A stretch of 64,000 nt of DNA from Argentina anserina. Lineage: Eukaryota; Streptophyta; Magnoliopsida; Rosales; Rosaceae. The stretch is taken from the NCBI RefSeq assembly GCF_933775445.1, contig NC_065878.1, positions 1,882,001-1,946,000 on the forward strand, written 5' to 3'. Position 1 is the stretch's first letter. Every line of letters starts with the position of its first letter. Under the pieces are notes generated by a model, which was given only the letters and a program-made list of their open reading frames with translations, had not been told where the DNA came from and made no database searches. Position numbers and translations under genes: made by a program. This document shows positions 22,684-32,753 of this stretch, in pieces.

Positions 22684-22829
22684 ATCTTAAATTTAATACT
22701 ATTAATTAGTGAGTTTTATTCCGAAAAGAGAATATGAATGTATATTGTAAACTTGAGACCATGAATTATCTTAAATTTAATACTATTAATTAGTCAGTTT
22801 TATTCCAAAAGAGAAATATGACTGTATAT
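22684..22829. repeat. Tandem duplication, about 80-bp unit
   Basis: ATTATCTTAAATTTAATACT... starts at about 22683 and again at about 22766. The first copy runs on into TGTATATTGTAAACTTGAGACC. The second is interrupted after TGTATAT by the insertion 22830-23796 and resumes on its far side. Confidence 0.75.
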
Positions 22830-23803
22830 GGTGGTTTGGTAACAAACAAGCAAAAATGTTCCATCTTTCCCAGAGCCCTATTTCTGAAACCAAGAGTTTC
22901 GTGAAACTCTTGGCGGCGTCGGGGTCTTCCCCGGCCGGCCTTTAGGCGTCCTCGGGCACGGGTTTTCAAATCTGACGGTGGTGTGTTGTGTCAGGGGGAG
23001 GTGGGTGACATGTGTAAGCGTTCAGGGTACGACAGTGAGGCTGCAAATCGGATCCGTGTTCCAACGTCTGCGGCTCCAGATCTTGGTTTGGCGTGTCTGA
23101 GCCCTTGATGATCTCGGGTGAGGAGGAGAAGCGAATCTGAGTTTCGAGACAAGTACTTCATTGCTTGGGCGGAAGTCGACGTGAGGTACGGCGGAGGAGT
23201 GGTGCTTAGGCTCTCGCAGGGAGTGAAGCCGAACCTAGAAGAGGCGTCATCCTGTTTTAGTCCACCGCCCCTTTTATGGTGGAGGATTGAGTAAGGCCGC
23301 TAGAAGCAAACTGGTGGCGACGAAGGTTGACGGAGTATTTTCTCAACCAGGTCATACGACTGGCCTTCGGGATGCGGCATGGGCTTTTGGTGCGGTTTAT
23401 CTCATTGGGCTTCGATTCTTGGATTGGCCCAATCATTTTCTCTCCATGTCACTTGGGTCATGTACGACTTAAGCCACCCACAGTCATAATTTGTACAATT
23501 AGGGTTGTGTGGTTATATTCCTGTTTGTCAGTAGATTTAGCTTTAATTTCTGAACTTTAGTTATGTTCGTTGTTGGACAAATTTTAATTTCGAACTTTTG
23601 GATTTTGTTTTTTCAATTTATGAGCTAGCTGGTTAGTGCCTGTTTAGGAGTGGCTTGTAACCCGTATGTCTGATTTTTGTGATCGTTAATGAGCCTTGAG
23701 CTCGGAATAGAGATCCAAATGCCAATTTTATAAGTATGAATAGAAACTTCCCAAGTAAATTTATTTTACTGTTTTTTTTTACAACAAAAAAAAGGGTGTA
23801 TAT
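22823..23803 (+). mobile_element. 967-bp insertion with A-rich end, probable non-LTR element
   Basis: The target duplication TGTATAT (22823-22829 and 23797-23803) is proven by the neighbouring tandem copy, which shows the uninterrupted site. The insert 22830-23796 has a GC-rich left half (GGCGTCGGGGTCTTCCCCGGCC) and an AT-richer right half ending ACAACAAAAAAAAGGG. It has no substantial domain; open frames of 61-77 codons are unremarkable. A directional body with an A-rich 3' end fits a non-autonomous or truncated LINE/SINE-like element. The class is inference; the insertion itself is seen directly. Confidence 0.6.
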
Positions 23804-24099
23804 TGTAAACTTGAGACCATGAATTATCTTTCCAATTTAGTCTTAATCCAAAACAGCCAAGTGTTGTCTACTTGAGCCGACCACAGTATGTCAACTTGTC
23901 AAGATCATATATCATCTATGTGCAAGATGGGATTAGCATTGAATAAAAAAATGAATAATTACAGAAGAATAATTGTAGGTCTTAGTAGCATATGGGATAT
24001 GCCAAAAGTATGAATTAAGCAAAGGACATGTTCAAAAGACGGTTGCTTTTGGCCTTGTTCATTGGAATCTCAGTGGGCTCTCCACGTTCCGCCCAATAG

Positions 24100-24411
24100 T
24101 ACCTACAGTCAATAATTCTTCAGCTCTATCCTTCAAATTTCTCCATCACCAGTCACCATCTCTCTCAAGTAGCTTCATATTGGAGCTCATGTACTGCATC
24201 ATGTCCCATCGATAGTAACAAAAGATGGTGATTGTATGTCCCATTGAGTCACATTGTTATGTGATGAATGTTGCAAGAGGAAGGTCGATGCAAAAATCGA
24301 GTCATCAAAGCATGAGGGTGGGTAGTGTCTTATGCAGCTCCCCCAGCACCTTCTGCACTCCTCCTGAAGAGTTTGGGACGTAAGGTGTTAATGCCAGAGT
24401 CACACTGTCTA
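24100..24411 (-). other. 3' flank of the CTL gene
   Basis: Non-coding sequence after the CTL stop, probably including its 3'UTR. No other feature seen. Confidence 0.4.
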
Positions 24412-27292
24412 TTACCTTGCCGCAAATCGGTGGGGGACTCGAGGTGTAGGGGCGAGTACATCTCGACCGGATTTCATCAGGGCAAGACGATCCTTCATTG
24501 TGTCGTCAAATAATCTGTTGTCCGGATTCTCTGCGTAGCATACGTAGTAACAACCTACACAGGCATGTGGTAGTGCCATTGCTATTCTAGTCTGAAACAT
24601 CAAATGAAAAAGAAATCGATTGAGTTAGGTATATTGAATAGCTAAACAGAAAAGAATTTAAGAATTGCCAAGTTGATCACATGATTTATATGCGTTTAAA
24701 TTGAATGATAAAGTTTGAAGAGATCGAGACTAGTCAAATAAAGGCCACCAACCATAAGGTATCCAATGAAGAATGCAAGCAGGGAAACGGTGGCCATGAA
24801 GCTTTGGTGTACTTTGGCGGTCCAAGCAGCCACAACTATGACGCACATAGAGCCACTGCAGACGCCGGTTAGGAAGCAGATTGAGCTGGTGATGTCGGAA
24901 TCCACAATGCCGTCAATTTCTTGCCTTTCAAAGAGCTCCCAAGTCTCTTGTGATGCCCTCACAAAATCTTTTCCATATGCTGCTATCTGGTAGTAATTCA
25001 TTTTACATTAGGTTCAGTTTAGTTCGAGTTAGTTACTAAATTAGTCTCAACCATTGACAAACCTATGGATTATTTCCTAGTTCCTACACAATTTAGAGGT
25101 TTTGGATGGTGACTGCATGATAATTAATTCATGAGAATAAAGATATAAGCAGAACTTAGTTGGGAAGATAATATTAACTTAACGAAACATTGATTTTAAT
25201 CAGAATTCCCAAATAGACATAAACTTCTTTATAGATATGAAAAACTTGGTAACTAATATGAAATTATATGTTCATTTCTTTGAATTATTCTGATTACTTT
25301 ATCTCCACTCAGGAAGCCAGGACCTTACATGATATTTAAGAATGATAGGAAAGTTAGCTATGGTATATAGATCACATCTGCACTTCAGACAGAGAACTTT
25401 GATCTAATTTGGTTCATGTAATCCTTCAGAAAATGAACTATTTCATAGCAGGTAGGACCTTTTGGCAACTCCTCACTTACAGACAATCTCGTTGACACGA
25501 ACAAGCAGAAGACAATATCAGCTGTCAGCATACTTTGTTATCCACATTATTATATATGATTTTGAAACAAAATAAAACAACTTGTGCTGTTGACATATTA
25601 ATCAGCTGACTAAACTAATGTTTTAAGATGCCTAGTGAAGCTCTCCTGGTTGGGAAAGCAGCTATGCACCAAATTTGAAGACTTATTGAATGGTTTGCGC
25701 ATGATATATATAGGAGAGAATCGATTCACAAAGATATTTCTAATGACTCAAGTAAAGGTACCTGAACAAAGGCCCAGCCATTGCCATATCGGAAGATGGA
25801 CTGCATGACATGGAGACAGCAATGAGCGCAAGAGAACATGAACTCATCCTCTCCCTCAAGTAGATTTAAAGCGCGAGCAACAATTCTCAGTGCTTCGATT
25901 GCTGGCACAAATAGAGATCCAAAACAAGCACTTCCAAGACTTTTACTCAAGGCTCTCTGGAAACAAAACTGAGTATTGGACTGCATCCCCCTCAGATAAT
26001 AAAGAGCAATCACCCTACTCACAGTTATATTAACTACATTCCTCATTACTTCAGCTGTCCAAGCCAGGCTCAGTACCAACAATATTATCACCAATGGAGT
26101 AAAGTAGAAGTTCAGGGATCCAATCACTGCTAAAATCCATAGAGACATCCACAAAAATCCGACCCCAAGCATCCAGTAAGTGGGTTGATTCAAATCAGGA
26201 AACTTTGATACAGGATCAAGCGACTTGATCAAAATCTTGATACAAAATCCTATCCGCGGAGTGATCCAACAAGCATACAAGCTATTCCCTATGGCAAAGC
26301 CAATGAGACAGACTCCAACACCAGTCGTGGTGGGCTTTTGGAAACAAATTAGTAGAATTCCAGCAGATAAACTCATAACAAAAGTATTCCACAGAATGAA
26401 ATGAACCATAAACTTGGGCCATTTCCTAAACGCCTTTTGCCACGCAAATGCGAGAGTAATGCTCATAAGAGAAGCAGCTTCAACCTGGGGAAGAAAATGC
26501 CGTAACACCCTCTTCTCATTTCTTGAAACACGGCCTGAACCCTGTATCAGACCCTGAACTCCCTTGAACAGAAGAAACCCAACCAGCCCAATCGCGGCCA
26601 TCATGTGCACAAGGAAAAGGAACAAAGATATCTTGTTGGTGTAGGCTCTTGAGTTCAATGTCGTAATCGATGGCTGGCCAACAAATTCATACAACATAAA
26701 AGAAAAAACACAGAAAGCTAAGAACTTGCAAATTAAAAGTAAACCGACTTTATCTCCACAGAAATTAAGATGTTCGACAGAGCTTACTTGAGGGATTGGA
26801 GTAGAGCGAGGCTGAGAATGCGGAGGAGGAGGAGGAGGAGGAGGAGTTGGGTGGGACTGATGAGAGAACTGAGAAGGAGAAGGAGTAGCAGAACCGACTC
26901 TGACATTATGGGGCGGCTGGAACCGATGCGGAGGAGGAGCTGCGCTTCTGGTCTTAGCATTGATAGCAATTCTCAAGGGATTTGTAGGATTAAGCCTCTG
27001 CAACATTGACATATGAACATCTCTCTGTCTCTGCTGATGATCGTCATTATGAATATCACCCAACTCAGTTTTCTCGACAACATGTTTCCGTTCCTGTTCT
27101 CTCCTCATCTCCGCCTCCTCTTCTTGTCTCTCATCTCTCTCCCTGGGCTCAAGCTCCTCACTTTCTCTCTCCACCACCTGATGAACACAAGCGCGCACCA
27201 CAAAAAAGTTGAGACCTACATGAATGAATGAATGAGCCAAACTAATTGAAGATGAATAAAGATGGAAACTTTACTTGTTCGGCGGTACCCAT
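24412..27292 (-). CDS. Choline transporter-like (CTL/SLC44) membrane protein, 5 exons
   Basis: Exons 27292-27275, 27177-26788, 26673-25762, 24986-24753 and 24591-24412 join in phase 0 with GT/AG borders into 577 residues. CTL proteins are polytopic membrane proteins of the plasma membrane and trans-Golgi, linked to choline handling. Residues 1-136 form a charged, disordered cytosolic N-terminus (Glu/Arg-rich, then a run of eight Pro). About ten membrane segments follow from about residue 150. Family marks: SLAWTAEVMRNVVNITVSRVIALYYLRG, SLGSACFGSLFVPAIEALR and NGWAFVQIAAYGKDF across the third junction; near the C-terminus GYLMTRIAMALPHACVGCYYVCYAENPDNRLFDDTM. The 18-nt first exon is short but has a good donor and ATG. 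Intron 2 (114 nt) is in frame and stop-free, so its retention would add 38 residues. Confidence 0.9.
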
Positions 27293-28076
27293 GACGGCGG
27301 CGGTGGAAGGAATGTAGAGCTTTTTGTTAGGTGGGAAATGGCGGTCTTGGTCTTGTTGGTCTTTTCAATCCTTCATCATCCTTAAATGGCCTTTCTGAGC
27401 TAGCTGTGGTGATGGCTGCTGTGCTTTTTTCTCTCTCTTTTTTGAGTTGCGAGTAATTAATTTATTACCTCAGAGTATCTTGAACCCAGGGTGGGGTCCA
27501 TGTGAATGTAGGTCTTGGGAGTTGTTTGAAGACGCGCGGAGGCGACGCGTGGAGGGTGGCGACCAATGGGAGGGGACCTGGAGCGTCTGTTTTTCAGAAG
27601 CACGTGGGGATTGGAGGGGAGTGATCTTGTTATGGGGGTGAATGGACGGAGGAGATGACGCCTGGGAGAAAAAGAGAGAAATGGTTTGGGGGAATATGCC
27701 AGAGAGGCGTTTCTGACTTTCTGTTATGTCGTAATTGGTTATTTGGCTTTGTATTTTTATAACAAAGACCACAAACTACTCAAAGCTCCCCAAAATGATG
27801 AGAGTGATTGAGAAGAACAGAGACGCTGCTAGAATTGTATACATGCTTCTCTTTTTGTGTTAACGTGGATTGTGTTTCATGTCATATAGTTTCTACCCTA
27901 GTATACAGAAATTTTTTTGACTGCTTAAAAATTGAAGTTGCACTTTATGTCATGTTCATTAAGATGAGTAGTTACTACATGTTTAAGAGTCGTAACTACA
28001 CGTAGAATTAATCATTTTCAATTTCAAACTAATATGAAGATACGTTAAAATAAACATACTTTATGTTAGTAGACAT
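27293..28076. other. CTL upstream region
   Basis: Leader and promoter side of the CTL gene (minus strand) with CT-rich stretches (27425-27445 in plus orientation). Open frames here overlap on both strands without a domain. No other gene supported. Confidence 0.4.
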
Positions 28077-28236
28077 TATTAAACATAATGCGTTTTTTTA
28101 GAGACATCCGCAGAGGTGCACCATTCCATAAATAAGCGTACTTAAAGCGACGCGCACACAATAATCTTTAGTAAAAGGCGAAAGAATAGTTTTATAATGT
28201 GCTCAACGCATGGCTCCGTATTAAACATAATGCGTT
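28077..28236 (-). mobile_element. 124-bp retroposon fragment with 17-18-bp duplication
   Basis: TATTAAACATAATGCGTT occurs at 28077-28094 and again at 28219-28236, a long perfect repeat around 124 bp (28095-28218). On the minus strand the insert ends in a short A-run (TTTTT at 28095-28099 on plus). A 17-18-bp duplication with a poly(A) end is the signature of target-primed reverse transcription, so this is a SINE or a strongly 5'-truncated LINE. The family is not identified. Confidence 0.75.
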
Positions 28237-29687
28237 ATCTCACATTCTCACTAATGGTAACAAAATAAGAATATTTCAAAGCTCACAAGAAAATAATTAA
28301 GTAAGAAGACTTTGTGTTGCAAGCGAAAATGTCTGAAGTGTAATGTATTATACACATATAACATTCATTACTTGGTTTACTAGAGGGCTTACATGATACA
28401 ATAAGCTTGTGGGGGTTGTCTTTTAAGTTTGAACATTGCCGCAGACAACAGATTCGATAATCATTTTGGACTAGAAAATCAAAACTTACCTAATTTCCAA
28501 GGAAACTATTTATAACTTCTTCAGAGTTAGTGAGTTTTGGGTCTGCTGCCCCACGCTTCGTGGCATTGTCAGAAAGTGTTGCTATAATCTGCCGTCTCTT
28601 GGAGTAAATGGCAAAACACAAAAATGTACCAAACACAAATATAGTCGATCATAGTAAATATAAATTCCACTGTGAAAGGGATGGGCATAACTTTCTCAAC
28701 ATGCGATGTTAAATTTCTGGTAACTCTTTCTAGTATGGTGCTTTCTCCTCACCAAATTGGCAATTTGGAATAGGTTAATGACCCATCGAACTCAACAATT
28801 GCCAAATTCGTCCCCGTTATGTAAAATTTTGAACATTTGGATGTTCATCATCATAAGCCACTCACGTACTGTAATTGGTGATTAGTTACTTTCACGAGAT
28901 GAGCCCAGTTTTGCTGACAATAGGTCCAACTTGTATCATTAGAAAACTAATGTGGACCTCTACAATTAGCATGGATGACTCGGATCCACATCAACTTCAT
29001 TCATGCGTCTGCATCAGTCCTTTTGAGTGGGAGAAACAATATAATGCACTAAAGCTAAAGATGTAATACATTTTGAGGAGCAAGAAATTTCACACCAGCA
29101 ATTTGCAACTGTTAAAATCAGCAAAATTCAATTCTAACAAGAAATAGGCAAGCAAACGGACGAAAATTGGAATTCGTTGGGGCAGGTTGTAAAAGAGGGC
29201 AAAGTAACCCAAAGAAGAAACATAAACACTGAAGAAACAGCTCAATATCCTTCTAAAACTGAAGAAACATTCGGCCAAGGATATGGAGTTATGGACATCC
29301 AAACTCATTTATTTTCCAGTGAAAGATTTAAAACCTTAGTATGCTTTTATAAATCATAAGATCACAACATACGATTCTTAGCAACCTTTCTGGTTTTAGA
29401 TTCAGAGAAAATGTCGATATTTCACCCTTAAAACAATCCACAACTCAAGAGCCAAAACCAAATCTTTAATTAATACTAGTTCAGAAACACATACCCAAAA
29501 CTGAGGCCTACAATTTTTAACAAGCTGCAAAGAAATCAATGCACTGAAGCTGAAGAAGGAAACACAAAGTAACGAATCTAACAGGACAACATCAGCACAA
29601 AAGATGTTCAACAGTGCCAGGTTAGAGTTTTCTTTTTGCAGAACATGTATATTCTCTACATCCACAACATTGCAAGCTTGGAAACTA
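28237..29687. other. Intergenic, no gene seen
   Basis: AT-rich. Short open frames on both strands (60-109 codons) lack domains. The right end probably contains the 3'UTR of the gene at 29688-30314. Confidence 0.45.
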
Positions 29688-30314
29688 CTATTTCTTTCCA
29701 CCGCTCTCCGACTCTGGAGGATTTTTGACAATACTTAGTTGGCCACCTTCTTTGTTTGCAGCAGTGGCTGCCTTCACCTCATTGCAGTGGTTTATAAACT
29801 TTGTTACCTCCTAATCTCACCAAAACAAAACAAAAATCAGATGCCTGAATGGATGGAAAGCAAACTGCGAAGCTAATAACAAAAACCATATACAAATTAC
29901 CTAAGAAATATGAATACATGTTCATATAATTACGTTATCAAGACTTATTTCCAAGGCCATATCTTGTGGATTACATAAGCAGTGAGCTATGGTCTTCTTA
30001 TAATCGGCATAGATAAATACCCTCGTTAAGTTAACAACCCCTTAAACTTAAGTTCGACAAGCAATTGAAGATACTCTGGAGCTCAATTAAGACTAGTTCA
30101 GGATACTCTAAGCCAAGAAGTGTTTTGAATTTCATTGTTAGCATCAAAAGTAGGGGGTTAGAAAGAGTACCCGGTCAGAGTCCATGTCCTTGGAGAACTT
30201 GGAGGGCTTGATGTTTCGCTTGCCTTTGCGAGTTTGAACGCTTTTTCCATGCCGGTTCGGAGGAATCGTCTTCCTCTTCTGCTGCCCTTTGAATTGCGTC
30301 GCCTTCTGCGTCAT
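29688..30314 (-). CDS. Small basic UPF0390/DUF2462-type protein (2 exons)
   Basis: Exons 30314-30171 (48 codons) and 29810-29688 (40 codons plus stop) join at CGG|GTAC and TTAG|GAG, in frame, into 88 residues. The protein is Lys/Arg-rich at its N-terminus (TQFKGQQKRK, then RHGKSVQTRKGKRNIKPSK), followed by EVTKFINHCNEVKAATAANKEGGQLSIVK and a Ser/Gly/Lys tail. This layout matches the UPF0390 family (Leydig cell tumour 10 kDa protein homologues), small proteins of unknown function thought to be nuclear or nucleolar; the basic start would suit that. Each exon is too short to stand out as an open frame, and the call rests on splice consensus plus family pattern. A telo-box lies just upstream. Confidence 0.8.
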
Positions 30315-30342
30315 CTCTCTCCCTCTCAGCTCTCTGCTTTCC

Positions 30343-30350
30343 TAGGGTTT
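30343..30350 (-). promoter_or_regulatory. Telo-box upstream of the UPF0390-type gene
   Basis: AAACCCTA on the minus strand, about 30 bases before the ATG. A near-palindrome AAACGATGTCGTTT follows further upstream (about 30379-30393). Telo-boxes are frequent in leaders of plant ribosome-related genes. Confidence 0.5.
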
Positions 30351-30394
30351 TACTCTCTTCTATTTATAGTCTCCTCGAAACGATGTCGTTTTGG

Positions 30395-30816
30395 GTTCGG
30401 GTCTTAAACGCTGTTGCCGTTGGATACCGACCCGACCCGAGATTGAAGGTTCAAAATAAACAATCAAAGCTTTCAATAGTTGATAAGCTCCGTCGCTTTC
30501 TCTCACAACCCAACAATAAAACTATTTTACATATGTTAGCATAGGCTATCAGCATACTGAGGCTAATAAATAGGCAAGTCTCGCAATACAAGCAGTGAGC
30601 CAGCCGCACTAGCCATGTAATAGGCCACCCTGCGGCCCAAATCGACTACGGACATGCCCTCACGCACATCCTAAAGAAGGCTCCAAGAGAACACCTTAAT
30701 CGGACTATGTTCCACACCGGAGGATGAGTGAATGATCTACCTCAATTCAACTATAAAAGGTCAAACCCTTGACCTCGTAAGGTAAGTGCACTTAACCACC
30801 CACTGTTACTCTGCGT
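30395..30816. other. Intergenic, upstream of the UPF0390-type gene
   Basis: No gene seen. Contains TATAAAAGG (30752-30760) and other repeat-like text that may be an old LTR fragment; not resolved. Confidence 0.35.
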
Positions 30817-31531
30817 AAATTATTACGGATAAATTCCTCCTATAGTACTTGATGTTTGGCTACTTAGACAATTTGGTACCTGATGTATGAAAACGGACAA
30901 TTTGGTACCTAAAGTTCTCAAATTTAGGCCATTTTGGTACTTATGTCAATTTTGACCATATTTTCAGGGTTATTTCCGTCATCTTATCTCTATTTTACTT
31001 CATTTTTTCATAATACCTTTAAATTGCCTCTAAATTATCACTAAAATTTTGATAACTCATCCACTTAGTATATGTGATGATTTACGTATATGAGTTTTCA
31101 TAATGTAACTATCAATCTAAATTAATTTTAATTATAAGTAATTTACAAAATATATTTTAATAAAAAATTATAATTGCATAAAGATAATATATTTCCTTTA
31201 CAGAAAATAATTAGGATACAATAAGTATATTAAAAAAAATTTATTTTCGATATATGCGAAGTAGATATTAAGTGGAGTAGATATATCAATTTAATTATCT
31301 CCAAAAAGAGACAATTATATGAAGAAATGAAGAAAAATGTGAATTTAATGAGTTTAGGGCTAGAAATGACGAAAATAACCCTAAAAATATGATCAAAATT
31401 GATAGAGGTACCAAAATGGCTTACAAATGAGAACTTCAGGTACCAAATTATCCATTTTCATACATCAGGTACCAAATTGTCCAAGTAGCCATACTTTAGG
31501 TACTATAGGAGAAATTAACCCAAATTATTAC
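30817..31531. mobile_element. MULE-like element with 155-bp inverted repeats
   Basis: The body 30827-31521 (695 bp) has long terminal inverted repeats. The left end GGATAAATTCCTCCTATAG and the reverse complement of the right end GGGTTAATTTCTCCTATAG continue together for about 155 bp, sharing ACAATTTGGTACCTGATGTA and TTTTAGGGTTATTT-type blocks. A perfect 10-bp repeat AAATTATTAC flanks it (30817-30826 and 31522-31531), fitting the 9-10-bp duplication of Mutator-like transposases. The centre is AT-rich with no transposase, so it is non-autonomous. Confidence 0.85.
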
Positions 31532-31685
31532 CAACCTGACTTGAGCATCAGAGAGTTGAAGACCACGCCGCTGTGGTCTCCTCTTTGACGACTCGTGCTA
31601 CTTGTGACAGGAAATGAACGAGGAGCACGGCGTATCGCATCAACAAAGAGTGTAGCGTATTGCATCAGCACAATTCACTACGTTA

Positions 31686-32179
31686 ACACAGTTCTGCATA
31701 TACATAACTATTATAGTAACTATGCATGTAGTTATGTCAGATAAAATATCAAATGCATATAGCAGATTACTAACTTGACATTTTGTTGTTTGAATCCATG
31801 TCGATCTTCTCTTAGATTCACTTCTTAACACTCTCAGTTTTATTTGATGGGACAAAATGAATGAGAATCAGTTTGTGCTCTAGAAGGGATCGAATTGGCT
31901 TAAAAGGCTGTTGTCATGAATAACTGTCTGTGACAGATACTCAACAGCTCCTTCCATCAAAGAACTGTCAAATAACTTCCTGTCTTAATCGAATCTGTGT
32001 CCTAATGATTTTACTGTTTGAATTCAAATTCAAACAAATGCTAACCAACTCTTATTACATAATCGATTATATCAAAATATAAGTGAATGTAAATATATAT
32101 AACTCTTAATATGAAATTCTAAGCTTGTTCATTGATGTAAAATATAACTTTAGTTCTTTTATGTAGTAAAACTGCATAG
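31686..32179 (-). repeat. 3' LTR of the disrupted copia element (main part)
   Basis: Matches 47488-48025 through GTTCTGCATATACATAACTA..., CATGTCGATCTTCTC and GTAAAACTGCATAG. The last 15 bases lie beyond the gypsy insertion at 37992-38006 (ATAGGCTATCTTACA). The intact site can be read in the other LTR (ACTGCATAGATTATCTTACA). Confidence 0.8.
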
Positions 32180-32725
32180 TGTCACGAGCTTACTTCTTTC
32201 GCTATGCAACTCGTGCGGCCTTAGCAACTCCCTTATGCTAAGTCAGCCTTACTCGCAAACGCCCTGCTAGAACAATTGAAAGGCAAGAGAATATTTCGAA
32301 AGAGAACTTATATTGAACAAGAGAACTTACAAGTTTACTTGGTAGCTTGCTTGCTAGATTGCTTGATTGCTTGATGATGAAATGAGAGGGGTGCCTTGCT
32401 ATTTATAGGCCTCCTCATCTTACTTTACAAGTTCTAGATATTTCTAGGACTATGTACATTGTAGAGAATTCTAGAGAACTCTACTTAACTTTACACAAGT
32501 CTAAGAGACTCTAAGATGATCCTTGAGTGTTCTAGAGAACTCTTGAATGGTCTAGTTCTACTAGCCTCTCCAAGGTTCTAGAGAAGTCCGGAAATGTCTC
32601 AAGGCTTCTTGAGACTTCCACCATCTTCTAGGATCTTCTATGACCTTCCAAGGAGTTCCGCCATATTCCGGATCCGTCTAGAATGCTCAAGGTAAAATTT
32701 GGCTTAACTTTGGCGGGATGTGACA
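32180..32725 (-). repeat. 3' LTR of the chromovirus
   Basis: 546 bp. Rich in TCTAGA/TTCTAG repeats; contains CTATTTATAGG, probably the TATA region (about 32399-32409). Confidence 0.9.
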
Positions 32726-32753
32726 TTCTCCCCCACCAAATCCCGCGATGTCC

